This document shows positions 25,702 through 34,078 of a stretch of DNA of 64,000 bases, piece after piece. Within the stretch, counting starts at the first letter, position 1; every line of letters begins with the position of its first letter. This stretch comes from Streptomyces sp. CB02400. GTDB taxonomy: Bacteria > Actinomycetota > Actinomycetes > Streptomycetales > Streptomycetaceae. A program made the position numbers and the translations under genes. Under the pieces are notes generated by a model that saw nothing but the letters and a program-made list of their open reading frames with translations, searched no databases and was not told the DNA's origin. The DNA lies in contig NZ_LIWB01000009.1 in the NCBI RefSeq assembly GCF_001905725.1, forward strand, positions 124,001 through 188,000, given 5' to 3'.

Positions 25702-26166
25702 TCAGGGCGAGTGCTCCGCCAGGCGGTCGAGAAACGCGGTCTGCGCGCCGACGATCACCTCGCGGGCCCGGTCCAGGGGGAACCACGCCACCCGGTCCAG
25801 CTCCGGGAACTCCTGGGTCCGCCCCGACCTCGGCGGCCACTCCATCTCGAAGGTGCCGGGGACGACCGCCGCCGGGTCGAGGTCGGCCTCGACCGCCCAG
25901 GCCGTGACGGTCTTCCCGCCGGACTGCCGGACCTCCCCGAGCGGCAGCGCCTCCCCGTCCGGCGGCGGCAGCCCCAGCTCCTCCTGGAACTCGCGGCGCG
26001 CCGCCTCCCAGGCCGGCTCGCCGGGGTCGTACTCGCCCTTCGGTACGGTCCACGCCCCGCTGTCCCGCCGGGCGAAGAACGGGCCACCCATATGACCGAG
26101 CAACACCTCGATGCCCTGACCGGTGTGTCGGAACAACAGCAGTCCGGCGCTCCGGGCGCCCCTCAC
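25702..26166 (-). CDS. NUDIX hydrolase
   Basis: 154 residues. The Nudix box GX5EX7REXXEEXG is clear (GEYDPGEPAWEAARREFQEELGL), and the N-terminal strand AGLLLFRHTGQGIEVLLGH plus the WTVPKG turn resemble diadenosine-polyphosphate or nucleotide-cleaning NUDIX enzymes. GTG 26166 overlaps the stop of the upstream DNA ligase as GTGA, with GAGG just before it, so the two are translationally coupled. Pairing with a ligase suggests a role in DNA repair or in handling AMP-containing by-products, but substrate cannot be told from sequence. Confidence 0.88.
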   Translation of the reverse strand: MRGARSAGLLLFRHTGQGIEVLLGHMGGPFFARRDSGAWTVPKGEYDPGEPAWEAARREFQEELGLPPPDGEALPLGEVRQSGGKTVTAWAVEADLDPAAVVPGTFEMEWPPRSGRTQEFPELDRVAWFPLDRAREVIVGAQTAFLDRLAEHSP

Positions 26167-27701
26167 GGCCGCACCTCGGGGTGTGCGGCGAACAGGGTCT
26201 CGACCGTGTCCGCCTCCTCGGGGCGCTTGTCCTCGCGGTGGCGGATCACGCGGGCGAACCGGAGGGCGACGCCGGCCGGGTAACGGGTGGAGCGCTGGAG
26301 GCCGTCGTAGGCGATCTCCACGACGAGTTCGGGGCGCACCGTCACGACGTATCCGCTCTCCTCGACCGCCAGCTCCCGCAGCCGGTCGGTCTGCCAGGTC
26401 AGCATCGCGTCGGTCAGGCCCTTGAAGGTCTTGCCGAGCATGGCGAAGCCGCCGTCGGCGGTGCGGGCGCCCAGGTGCAGATTGGAGAGCTTCCCGGTGC
26501 GGCGGCCGTGGCCCCACTCGGCGGCCAGCACCACCAGGTCGAGCGTGTGCACCGGCTTGACCTTCAGCCAGGACGCGCCGCGCCGGCCCGCGCTGTAGGG
26601 GGCGTCCAGGCCCTTGACCACGACGCCCTCGTGGCCGCGCGCCAGCGTCTCGGCGAGGAACCCCTCCGCCGCGCCCAGGTCCCCGGGCCCCGACACGAGG
26701 GTGCGCCGCACCCGCATGGGCTCCGGGACCAGCCGGGCCAGTTCCGCGTGGCGCTCGGTGAACGGCAGGTCCAGCAGATCGCGGCCGTCGACGGAGAGCG
26801 CGTCGAAGAAGACGGGGGAGACGGGAACCTCCCGCGCGGCCGTGGCCACGTCCACCCGGGAGCCGACCCGTCCGGCGGTCTCCTGGAACGAGCGGGGGCG
26901 GCCGTCCCCGTCGAAGGAGATGACCTCCCCGTCCAGGATGAACCGCTCGCCCCGCAACTCCCGCGCCGCCGCCGTCACTTCCGGCAGCCGGTCGGTGATG
27001 TCGTCGAGGGTGCGGGTGTGCACGCGCACGGTGTCCCCGTCGCGGTGCACCTGGACGCGGATGCCGTCGAGCTTCTCCTCGACCGCGCAGGCCCCCAGCT
27101 TCTCCACCGCCTCCGCGACCGAGGAGGCGCTGTGCGCCAGCATCGGCAGCACCGGTCGGCCCACGGTCAGCCGGAACCGCTCCAGCGCCCCGGGACCGTC
27201 CGCCAGCAGCGCCTCGGCCACCGACTGGAGCGAGCCCGCCAGCATCACGGCCCGCCGTACGTCCGCCGAGGGCGCCCCCGTCGCCCGCGCCAGCCCCTCC
27301 ACCGCGACCGCGTCCAGGGCGCCCTGCCGGACCTCGCCGGTGAGCAGCCCGGACAGGAACCGCTGCTCGTCCTCGGTGGACGCGCCCAGCAGCTCGCCGA
27401 CCAGGCGGGCCCGCTCGGCCTGCGATCCCGCACCGGACACCTTGGCCAGCCCGGTGAGCAGCGCGTCCACCTCGCGCACCGTCAGCGACGGCTCGGCGGC
27501 GGGGGCGACCGGCCGGCTCAGCACCTGCCGGCCGACCCCGATACGACCCTGTGGCAGCCGGCCGGCCAGATACGGGATGACGACCGGCACGTCGTCCGCC
27601 TCCGCCTCCCGGAACAGCTCGGCGAGCAGGGCGATCTTCCGGGACCGCGCCGAGGTGGCGGCGATCTCCTGGGACACACGGGCCAGCCGGGACAGCAGCA
27701 T
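26163..27701 (-). CDS. ATP-dependent DNA ligase (LigB type)
   Basis: 512-residue ATP-dependent ligase with an archaeal/eukaryal-like N-terminal DNA-binding domain (about 1-180), adenylation domain (about 185-385) and OB-fold (about 390-512). Motif I is EEKLDGIRV with adenylated Lys210; motif III is FFDALSVDGRDLL, motif IV EGVVVKG and motif V SWLKVKP. It is separate from the NAD-dependent LigA and from LigD of non-homologous end joining, as it has no polymerase or nuclease domain. Mycobacterial LigB is dispensable for growth. ATG 27701 is used; GGAG lies about 14 bases upstream. It overlaps the NUDIX gene by four bases. Confidence 0.93.
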   Translation of the reverse strand: MLLSRLARVSQEIAATSARSRKIALLAELFREAEADDVPVVIPYLAGRLPQGRIGVGRQVLSRPVAPAAEPSLTVREVDALLTGLAKVSGAGSQAERARLVGELLGASTEDEQRFLSGLLTGEVRQGALDAVAVEGLARATGAPSADVRRAVMLAGSLQSVAEALLADGPGALERFRLTVGRPVLPMLAHSASSVAEAVEKLGACAVEEKLDGIRVQVHRDGDTVRVHTRTLDDITDRLPEVTAAARELRGERFILDGEVISFDGDGRPRSFQETAGRVGSRVDVATAAREVPVSPVFFDALSVDGRDLLDLPFTERHAELARLVPEPMRVRRTLVSGPGDLGAAEGFLAETLARGHEGVVVKGLDAPYSAGRRGASWLKVKPVHTLDLVVLAAEWGHGRRTGKLSNLHLGARTADGGFAMLGKTFKGLTDAMLTWQTDRLRELAVEESGYVVTVRPELVVEIAYDGLQRSTRYPAGVALRFARVIRHREDKRPEEADTVETLFAAHPEVRP

Positions 27702-27752
27702 GCAGTCATAGTGCTCCGGAGGCGGGCGACCCACACCTCAGCCGTCCGGCGC

Positions 27753-28697
27753 CTACCCGTCCACCGCGGCGTCCAGGTCCGTCATCAGCAGGTCCCCGAC
27801 GATCGCGGCCGCCGCGCGGTAACCGCCGCTCGCCGCGTGCACCACCTGCTCGGAGAAGCCGATCGCGTTACCCGCCGCCCAGACCCCGGGCACCGTGGTC
27901 AGGCCGGTCGAGTCGATCACCGGGTACGCGCCGAAGGGGGTCTCGTTCATCTCGGCGCCCAGCCGCTCCAGCAGGCTCGTCTGCGGCACCGGGCGGGGTC
28001 CGACGAAGAGCACGGAGCGGGCGTGGGTGGTGCCGTCGGCCAGCCGCACCCCGGTGAGCCGGTCGTCCTCGACCACCAGCTCCGCGACCGCGCCGGGCAC
28101 CACCTGGACCCCGGCGGCGGCCAGCCGGCGCAGGTCCAGGTCGGACAGTTCCTCCTCGGCGACCTCGTGCAGGAAGAAGGTGACGTCCTTCGACCACTGG
28201 GACACCATCAGCGCCTGGTGCACGCTCATCGCGCTCGACGCGAGCACACCGAACGGCTCGTCGCGCACCTCCCAGCCGTGGCAGAACGGGCAGTGCAGCA
28301 CGTCCCGCCCGAACCGCTCGGCGACCCCGGGGACCGCCGGCATCTCGTCCTTCAGCCCGGTGGCGACGACCAGCCGCCGGGCCCGTACGGCCGGTCCCGC
28401 GTCGAGTACGACGGTGAAGTCCCCGTCCCTGGTGACGTCCGTGACCCGGTCCCGGACGAGCTCCACGCCGTAGCGCGCGATCTCCTCCCGGCCCAGCGCC
28501 AGGAACTCGGCCGGTGCCATCCCGTCCCGGGACAGATAGCCCTGCATGTGCGACGAGGGCGCGTTGCGCGGCTCGCCCGCGTCGACGACCAGGGTGCGGT
28601 GCCGGGCCCGGCCGAGCACCAGCGCGGCGGAGAGCCCCGCCGCCCCGCCTCCGACGACGACCACGTCGTACGTCTCGCTTCCGAATGTCTCGTTCAT
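27753..28697 (-). CDS. Thioredoxin-reductase-like FAD/NAD(P) oxidoreductase
   Basis: 314 residues with an FAD-binding dinucleotide motif (VVVVGGGAAGLSAAL, 12-26), a redox-active CPFC pair (C136, C139) and a C-terminal FAD motif (TTVPGVWAAGNAIGFSEQVVHAASGG). The layout is that of thioredoxin reductase, though the NADPH domain lacks a clean GxGxxA motif (LASSAMSVHQALM), so the electron donor is uncertain. No thioredoxin gene is adjacent. GGAGGTGG precedes ATG 28697. It is divergent from an XRE-cupin regulator, whose likely operator lies in the 77-bp gap, suggesting that this reductase is its target. Confidence 0.87.
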   Translation of the reverse strand: MNETFGSETYDVVVVGGGAAGLSAALVLGRARHRTLVVDAGEPRNAPSSHMQGYLSRDGMAPAEFLALGREEIARYGVELVRDRVTDVTRDGDFTVVLDAGPAVRARRLVVATGLKDEMPAVPGVAERFGRDVLHCPFCHGWEVRDEPFGVLASSAMSVHQALMVSQWSKDVTFFLHEVAEEELSDLDLRRLAAAGVQVVPGAVAELVVEDDRLTGVRLADGTTHARSVLFVGPRPVPQTSLLERLGAEMNETPFGAYPVIDSTGLTTVPGVWAAGNAIGFSEQVVHAASGGYRAAAAIVGDLLMTDLDAAVDG

Positions 28698-28739
28698 CGT
28701 GACCACCTCCACCACGACAGTCGCCCGGACACTGCCGTA

Positions 28740-28776
28740 TTGACAAACTACTTTGCCGAACCTGCAATACCGGTAT
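28740..28776 (+). promoter_or_regulatory. Promoter and operator for a leaderless XRE-cupin mRNA
   Basis: TTGACA (28740-28745) is followed after 17 bases by TGCAAT (28763-28768), six bases before the ATG, so transcription would start at or next to the start codon; no Shine-Dalgarno sequence is present. The 10-bp palindrome ATACCGGTAT (28767-28776) covers the -10 and the start codon, and CCGTATTG at 28735-28742 mirrors CAATAC-CGG at 28765-28773, suggesting autorepression. Confidence 0.6.
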
Positions 28777-29350
28777 GACTACGGACGACGTTCTCGCGGA
28801 AGTGGGCCCCCGGCTGCGGCGGATCAGGAAGGAGCGGGAGGTGACCCTCGCGGCGCTGTCCGAGGCGACCGGCATCTCCGTGAGCACCCTTTCCCGGCTG
28901 GAGTCCGGCCTGCGCAAACCCAGTCTGGAGCTGCTGCTGCCGATAGCGCAGGCCCACCAGGTGCCGCTGGACGAACTGGTCGGCGCTCCGCCGGTCGGCG
29001 ATCCTCGTATCCGGGCCTCCGAGCCGATCCAGCGCTACGGCCGCACCCACTGGCCGCTCACCCGCCAGCCCGGCGGCCTCCAGGCGTACAAGGTGCTGGA
29101 GCCGAAGCGGCGGCTGGAGCCGGAACCGCGCACCCACGAGGGTTACGAGTGGCTGTACGTGCTGTCCGGGAAGCTGCGGCTGGTGCTCGGCGAGCACGAC
29201 GTGGTGCTGACGGCGGGGGAGGCGGCCGAGTTCGACACGCGGGTGCCGCACTGGTTCGGGTCGACGGGGGAGGGGCCTGTGGAGTTCCTCAGCCTGTTCG
29301 GGCCCCAGGGGGAGCGGATGCATGTGCGGGCGCGGCCCAAGCAGGGGTGA
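28775..29350 (+). CDS. XRE-family regulator with C-terminal cupin domain
   Basis: 191 residues: an N-terminal Cro/C1-type helix-turn-helix (about 10-65; LAALSEATGISVSTLSRLESGLRKPSLELLLPIA) and a C-terminal cupin (about 110-185; EGYEWLYVLSGKLRLVLGEHDVVLTAGEAAEFDTRVPHWF). This architecture binds a small ligand or metal in the cupin and represses nearby genes. It is divergent from the thioredoxin-reductase-like gene, its probable target. The ATG appears leaderless, with a good -35/-10 pair six bases upstream. The signal is unknown; the redox partner hints at oxidative or thiol stress, which is inference. Confidence 0.92.
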   Translation: MTTDDVLAEVGPRLRRIRKEREVTLAALSEATGISVSTLSRLESGLRKPSLELLLPIAQAHQVPLDELVGAPPVGDPRIRASEPIQRYGRTHWPLTRQPGGLQAYKVLEPKRRLEPEPRTHEGYEWLYVLSGKLRLVLGEHDVVLTAGEAAEFDTRVPHWFGSTGEGPVEFLSLFGPQGERMHVRARPKQG

Positions 29351-29418
29351 CGGACGGGACCGTTCCCTTTCCGGTGCGCCTTCCAGGGGTCTCTTCCCGG
29401 TGTCTCTTCCCAGTGGGC

Positions 29419-29430
29419 AAGCGACCGCTT
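29419..29430. promoter_or_regulatory. AAGCG-AC-CGCTT palindrome upstream of the acyl-CoA operon
   Basis: A perfect 12-bp palindrome 58 bp before the quinone oxidoreductase start. Its CGCTTAGTATG continuation is the kind of site bound by TetR-type regulators of acyl-CoA genes in actinobacteria; no such regulator lies next to it. Confidence 0.45.
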
Positions 29431-29488
29431 AGTATGCGATGGACCCGGTCAGGCGAACCCGACGTTCACGCTCCCGTGGAGGCCCCGC

Positions 29489-30466
29489 ATGCAGGCATGG
29501 CAAGTGCACGAGCTCGGCGAGCCGGGCGAGGTGATGCGCCTCGCGGAGGTGGCGCGGCCGGAGCCCGGTGACGGGCAGGTCCTGCTGAAGGTGCGTGCCG
29601 CCAACATCAACTTCCCGGACGCGTTGATGTGCCGGGGCCAGTACCAGGTCAGGCCGCCGCTGCCGTTCACCCCGGGCGTGGAGATCTGCGGCGAGACCGA
29701 GGACGGGCGCCGCGTGATCGCCAATCCCGCGCTGCCGTACGGCGGCTTCGCCGAGTACGCCGTCGCGGACGCCGCCGCGCTGCTGCCCGCACCGGACGCG
29801 CTGGACGACGCCGAGGCCGCCGCCCTGCACATCGGCTACCAGACCGGCTGGTTCGGCCTGCACCGCAGGGCCGGTCTGGAAGCCGGTGAGACCCTGCTCG
29901 TCCACGCCGCCGCGGGAGGAGTCGGCAGCGCGGCCGTGCAGCTCGGCAAGGCGGCGGGCGCCACCGTCATCGGCGTGGTCGGGGGTGCCGAGAAGGCGTC
30001 CGTCGCCCGTGAGCTGGGCTGCGACGTGGTGATCGACCGTCGTGAGCAGGACGTCGTCGCCGCCGTGAAGGAGGCCACCGGCGGCCGGGGCGCCGACGTG
30101 ATCTACGACCCCGTGGGCGGCCAGGCCTACGCCCAGTCCGCCAAGGTCGTCGCCTTCGAGGGCCGGATCGTCGTCGTCGGCTTCGCGAGCGGGTCCATCC
30201 CCAGCCCCGCCCTGAACCACGCCCTCGTCAAGAACTACGCGATCCTCGGCCTGCACTGGGGCCTGTACAACACCAAGAACCCCAAGCTGGTCCAGCACTG
30301 CCACGAGCAGCTCACCGAACTCGCCGCGCGGGGCGCGATCAAGCCGCTGGTGAGCGAGCGCGTGCCGCTCGCCGGGGCCGCCGGCGCCGTGCAGCGGGTC
30401 GCCGACGGTGCCACCACCGGGCGCGTCGCCGTGCTGCCCTCGCTGGAGAACGGAGCCGCCGCATGA
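29489..30466 (+). CDS. NADPH:quinone oxidoreductase-type zinc-free medium-chain reductase
   Basis: 325 residues of the MDR superfamily (quinone oxidoreductase/crotonyl-CoA-reductase-like). The N-terminal GroES-like fold (about 1-115) lacks the catalytic zinc cysteine-histidine set, and the Rossmann segment VHAAAGGVGSAAVQLGKAAG (about 137-156) binds NADPH. GGAGG lies before ATG 29489. It is the first of three genes overlapping by ATGA, the next two being acyl-CoA dehydrogenases, so it probably reduces an enoyl or quinone-like intermediate in the same acyl-CoA route. A palindrome 58 bp upstream may be the operator for all three. Confidence 0.9.
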   Translation: MQAWQVHELGEPGEVMRLAEVARPEPGDGQVLLKVRAANINFPDALMCRGQYQVRPPLPFTPGVEICGETEDGRRVIANPALPYGGFAEYAVADAAALLPAPDALDDAEAAALHIGYQTGWFGLHRRAGLEAGETLLVHAAAGGVGSAAVQLGKAAGATVIGVVGGAEKASVARELGCDVVIDRREQDVVAAVKEATGGRGADVIYDPVGGQAYAQSAKVVAFEGRIVVVGFASGSIPSPALNHALVKNYAILGLHWGLYNTKNPKLVQHCHEQLTELAARGAIKPLVSERVPLAGAAGAVQRVADGATTGRVAVLPSLENGAAA

Positions 30467-31644
30467 CCGACGCCACCGAACTGCGCCGCCGCACCAAGGA
30501 ACTGCTGGCCGCGCATCCGCCCGCGGACACCGACCGCCTCGACTTCCTGCGCGCCCGCTTCGACGCGGGGCTCGCCTGGGTGCACTTCCCCGAGGGGCTC
30601 GGCGGACTCGGCGCCCCGCGCTCGCTCCAGGCCGTCGTGGACGCCGAACTGGAGGCCGCCGGGGCACCCGACAACGACCCGCGCCGCATCGGCATCGGCC
30701 TGGGCATGGCCGCGCCGACGATCCTCCAGTACGGCACACAGGAGCAGAAGCGGCGCTTCCTGAAGCCCCTGTGGACCGGCGAGGAGGTCTGGTGCCAGCT
30801 CTTCAGCGAGCCCGGCGCCGGATCCGACCTGGCCGCCCTCGGCACCCGTGCCGTCCGGGAGGGCGAGGAGTGGGTGGTCAACGGGCAGAAGGTGTGGACG
30901 TCCAGCGCCCACCTCGCCCGCTGGGCCATCCTCATCGCCCGCACCGACCCGGACGCGCCCAAGCACCGGGGCATCACCTACTTCGTGTGCGACATGACCG
31001 ACCCCGGTGTCGAGGTGCGGCCACTGCGCCAGATCACCGGCGAGGCGGAGTTCAACGAGGTCTTCCTCACCGACGTCCGCATCCCCGACGCCCACCGCCT
31101 CGGCGAGGTCGGCGACGGCTGGCGGGTCGCGCAGACCACCCTGAACAACGAACGCGTCGCCATCGGCGGCATGCGGCTGCCCCGCGAGGGCGGCATGATC
31201 GGCCCGGTCGCGAAGACCTGGCGCGAACGGCCGGAACTGCGCACCCACGACCTGCACCAGCGGCTGCTGAAGCTCTGGGTCGAGGCGGAGGTGGCCAGGC
31301 TCACCGGCGAACGCCTGCGCCAGCAGCTCGTCGCCGGACAGCCCGGCCCCGAGGGCGCCGGCATGAAACTGGCCTTCGCCCGCCTCAACCAGGAGATCAG
31401 CGGCCTGGAGGTGGAACTGAGGGGCGAGGAGGGCCTGCTGTACGACGACTGGACCATGCGCCGCCCCGAACTGGTCGACTTCACCGGCCGCGACGCCGGC
31501 TACCGCTACCTCCGCTCCAAGGGCAACAGCATCGAGGGCGGGACCAGCGAGGTCCTGCTGAACATCGTCGCCGAGCGCGTCCTGGGCCTGCCCGCCGAGC
31601 CGCGCACCGACAAGGACGTCGCATGGAAGGACCTGGCCCGATGA
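30463..31644 (+). CDS. Acyl-CoA dehydrogenase, large subunit of a pair
   Basis: 393 residues. FAD/acyl-CoA motifs are clear: QLFSEPGAGSDLAALGTRAV, VNGQKVWTSSAH, and a C-terminal RSKGNSIEGGTSEVLLNIVAERVLGLP. The absence of the usual catalytic-base pattern at the standard place, and the neighbouring second dehydrogenase, fit the heterotetrameric FadE pairs known from actinobacterial steroid and side-chain catabolism. It overlaps both neighbours by four bases (30463-30466 and 31641-31644), so equal expression is likely. The natural acyl-CoA is unknown; no sterol genes are in the window. Confidence 0.9.
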   Translation: MTDATELRRRTKELLAAHPPADTDRLDFLRARFDAGLAWVHFPEGLGGLGAPRSLQAVVDAELEAAGAPDNDPRRIGIGLGMAAPTILQYGTQEQKRRFLKPLWTGEEVWCQLFSEPGAGSDLAALGTRAVREGEEWVVNGQKVWTSSAHLARWAILIARTDPDAPKHRGITYFVCDMTDPGVEVRPLRQITGEAEFNEVFLTDVRIPDAHRLGEVGDGWRVAQTTLNNERVAIGGMRLPREGGMIGPVAKTWRERPELRTHDLHQRLLKLWVEAEVARLTGERLRQQLVAGQPGPEGAGMKLAFARLNQEISGLEVELRGEEGLLYDDWTMRRPELVDFTGRDAGYRYLRSKGNSIEGGTSEVLLNIVAERVLGLPAEPRTDKDVAWKDLAR

Positions 31645-32717
31645 GCGATCTTCTGTACTCGGAGGAGGAAGAGGCGCTGCGCGCAGCCGTCCGGGACCTG
31701 CTCACCGACCACTGCGACGCGGCGGGCGTGATCGCCCGTACCGAGTCGGACACCCCGCACGACCTGTCCCTGTGGAAGGCGCTCGCCGACGGCATGGGCC
31801 TCGCCGGCCTGCTGGTCCCCGAGGACCGGGGCGGCCAGGGCGCCACCCACCGCGAAGCCGCCGTCGTACTGGAGGAGTTGGGACGCGCGGTCGCTCCCGT
31901 GCCGTATCTGACCAGCGCCGTGGTGGCCACCGAGGCGCTGCTGGCCTGCGGGGACGCCGGCGACCTGCTCGCCGAGCTGGCGTCCGGGCGCAGGATCGGC
32001 GCCCTCGCCGTCGGCCTGCACACCGCTCCCGGCGCCGCGTTCACCACCGTACGGCTGGAGAGCGGAGCGTTGCACGGGGAGCTGACCGGCATCGCGGACG
32101 CCGCCGTCGCCGACGTACTGCTCGTACCGGCGGACGACGGCGGGCTGTACGCGGTGGAGGCCGGCACGGCCACCGTCACCCCGCAGGTCTCCCTGGACCT
32201 GACCCGTCCGGTGGCCCGGGTGACCCTGGACGGCGCGCCCGGACGCAGGCTGGGCGACGCGGAAACCGCCGTGCCCCGCGCCCTGCGGGCCGGTGCCGGA
32301 CTGCTCGCCTCGGAGCAACTCGGCTCCGCCGAGTGGTCGCTGACGGAGACCGTCGGCTACTTGAAGGACCGCAAGCAGTTCAACCGCCCCGTCGGCGGCT
32401 TCCAGGCGCTCAAGCACCGGCTCGCCCAGCTCTGGCTGGAGATCGTCAGCCTCCGCGCGGCCGCACGGGGTGCCGCCGACGCGCTCGCGACCGGCGAGGA
32501 CACCGGCGTGGCGGTCACCGTCGCCCAGGCCTACGCAGCGCCCGTCGCGGTCCGGGCCGCCGAGGAGGCACTGCAACTGCACGGCGGCATCGGCATGACC
32601 TGGGAACACCCGGTGCACCTCCACCTCAAGCGCGCCAAGGCCGACTCGATCGCCTACGGCACGGCGGGCGCCCACCGCGAGGCGCTGGCGGAACTGGTCG
32701 ATCTGAGAGCACCCTGA
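31641..32717 (+). CDS. Acyl-CoA dehydrogenase, second subunit
   Basis: 358 residues with the acyl-CoA dehydrogenase fold but a weaker N-terminal and middle domain than its neighbour: the FAD-binding SEPxAGSD motif is missing, while the C-terminal helices (YLKDRKQFNRPVGGFQALKHRLAQLW, ALQLHGGIGMTWEHPVHLHLKRA) are kept. This split of conserved features between two consecutive proteins is typical of alpha2-beta2 FadE complexes, where active sites form between unlike subunits. It starts in the ATGA overlap with the preceding gene and is followed by a very strong hairpin at 32729, closing the operon. Confidence 0.9.
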   Translation: MSDLLYSEEEEALRAAVRDLLTDHCDAAGVIARTESDTPHDLSLWKALADGMGLAGLLVPEDRGGQGATHREAAVVLEELGRAVAPVPYLTSAVVATEALLACGDAGDLLAELASGRRIGALAVGLHTAPGAAFTTVRLESGALHGELTGIADAAVADVLLVPADDGGLYAVEAGTATVTPQVSLDLTRPVARVTLDGAPGRRLGDAETAVPRALRAGAGLLASEQLGSAEWSLTETVGYLKDRKQFNRPVGGFQALKHRLAQLWLEIVSLRAAARGAADALATGEDTGVAVTVAQAYAAPVAVRAAEEALQLHGGIGMTWEHPVHLHLKRAKADSIAYGTAGAHREALAELVDLRAP

Positions 32718-32728
32718 CCGGTCGAACG

Positions 32729-32768
32729 ACGGAAGAAGCCCGTCCCTTCGGGGGCGGGCTTCTTCCGT
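32729..32768. terminator. Strong terminator hairpin at the end of the acyl-CoA operon
   Basis: Arms of about 18 bases (ACGGAAGAAGCCCG ... CGGGCTTCTTCCGT, plus C/G pairs) enclose a TTCG tetraloop, starting 12 bp after the stop. The TTCG loop is one of the most stable known. Confidence 0.9.
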
Positions 32769-32896
32769 GCGCCCTGCCCCGGTGAGGTGAACGACCGACG
32801 GCGGATCGGCCAACTCCCTACATCACACTGCTCTTTGACCACCCATGGACCTCATAATCTCCCTGGTCCCGTACGGCCCTTCCAGGGAGGCAGAGC

Positions 32897-33760
32897 ATGG
32901 CCCTCACCACCCGTCGCAGAGCCCTCACCACCCTCGGCGCCGCCCTCGCCGGCACCGTCGCCCTCCCCGCGACGCAGGCGCTGGCCGGCGAACAGAAGCA
33001 CCGGCCGCGCCCGTTGTGGCGAGCCCACGCCCACAACGACTACGAGCACCCCCGCCCCCTCCTCGACGCCCTCGACCACCGCTTCGGCAGCGTCGAGGCC
33101 GACATCCACCTGGTCGGCGGCCAACTCCTCGTCGCCCACGACCCCGAGGACCTCGACCCGTCCCGCACGCTGGAGTCCCTGTACCTCGACCCGCTGGCCG
33201 CCCGCGTCCGGGCGCACCACGGCTCCGTGTACCGCGGATACCGCAAGTCGCTTCAACTGCTGATCGACATCAAGACCGAGGGCGCGTCCACCTACCTCGA
33301 ACTCGACCGTCGTCTGCGCCGCTACCGGCACCTGTTCACCACCTGCGCCCACGGCAGGGTGCTGCCCGGACCGGTCACCGCCGTCATCTCCGGCGACCGC
33401 GCGGCCCGCGCGCCCATGGAGGCCCAGCGGGTGCGCCGCGCCTTCTACGACGGCCGGCTCACCGACCTCGGCAGTACCGCACCGTCCTCCTTCGTCCCGC
33501 TGATCAGCGACAACTGGACGCTCAACTTCACCTGGCAGGGCGTCGGCGCCTTCCCGGACGCCGAGCGCCGGAAACTCCGCGACATCGTGGGCACCGCCCA
33601 CGCGCGCGGGCAGCGGGTGCGGTTCTGGGCCACCCCCGACCTGCCGGGCCCCGCCCGCGACGCGCTCTGGGGCGAACTGGTGGCGGCGGACGTCGACCAC
33701 CTCAACACCGACGACCTCGCGGGCCTGGAAGCCTTCCTCGACGCCTACCGGAGGGCGTGA
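32897..33760 (+). CDS. Secreted GDPD/PI-PLC-like phosphodiesterase
   Basis: 287 residues. A twin-arginine-like signal (TTRRRALTTLGAALAGTVALPATQALAG) precedes a TIM-barrel domain of the glycerophosphodiester phosphodiesterase/PI-PLC class. The key motifs are RAHAHNDYEHPRPLLDAL, VEADIHLVGGQLLVAHDPEDL (catalytic His-Asp and metal-binding Glu-Asp) and LLIDIKTEG. It would cleave glycerophosphodiesters outside the cell for phosphate or glycerol; substrate not proven. GGGAGG lies seven bases before ATG 32897. It is isolated by the strong terminator upstream. The stop is followed by about 100 bp without a clear terminator. Confidence 0.87.
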   Translation: MALTTRRRALTTLGAALAGTVALPATQALAGEQKHRPRPLWRAHAHNDYEHPRPLLDALDHRFGSVEADIHLVGGQLLVAHDPEDLDPSRTLESLYLDPLAARVRAHHGSVYRGYRKSLQLLIDIKTEGASTYLELDRRLRRYRHLFTTCAHGRVLPGPVTAVISGDRAARAPMEAQRVRRAFYDGRLTDLGSTAPSSFVPLISDNWTLNFTWQGVGAFPDAERRKLRDIVGTAHARGQRVRFWATPDLPGPARDALWGELVAADVDHLNTDDLAGLEAFLDAYRRA

Positions 33761-33862
33761 CACCACACGTTCGGAGGACAGGCCAGCCGCCCGGACGAAC
33801 CCTCCGTTACGCCACACTTGCGGCCGAACGCCGCGAAACGGATGTGGCGGAGGAGGTTGACG

Positions 33863-34057
33863 ATGGCCATTTCCATCTCTGTGGTGCTGCTGCTCTCGGT
33901 CCTTGCGGTGATCTTCCTGCGCAACGGCGGGCTGAAGATCTCCCACGCGCTGGTCTGTCTGCTGCTCGGTTTCTACCTGGCCAGCACGAGCATCGCGCCC
34001 ACGATCCACAGCGGCCTCACGGCGACCGCCGACATCGTCGGCGGTCTGCGGCCGTGA
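33863..34057 (+). CDS. Small two-helix membrane protein, conserved type, unknown function
   Basis: 64 residues: two hydrophobic segments (ISISVVLLLSVLAVIFL and HALVCLLLGFYLASTSIAP) separated by RNGGLK, then a short polar tail. GGAGGAGG lies a few bases before ATG 33863, and codon use is typical, so it is a real gene. I recall similar short proteins in several Streptomyces contexts, some next to FtsK/TraB-like genes, but there is no such gene here. Function unknown. Confidence 0.75.
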   Translation: MAISISVVLLLSVLAVIFLRNGGLKISHALVCLLLGFYLASTSIAPTIHSGLTATADIVGGLRP

Positions 34058-34078
34058 GGCCACCGCGCGGAGCGTGGT

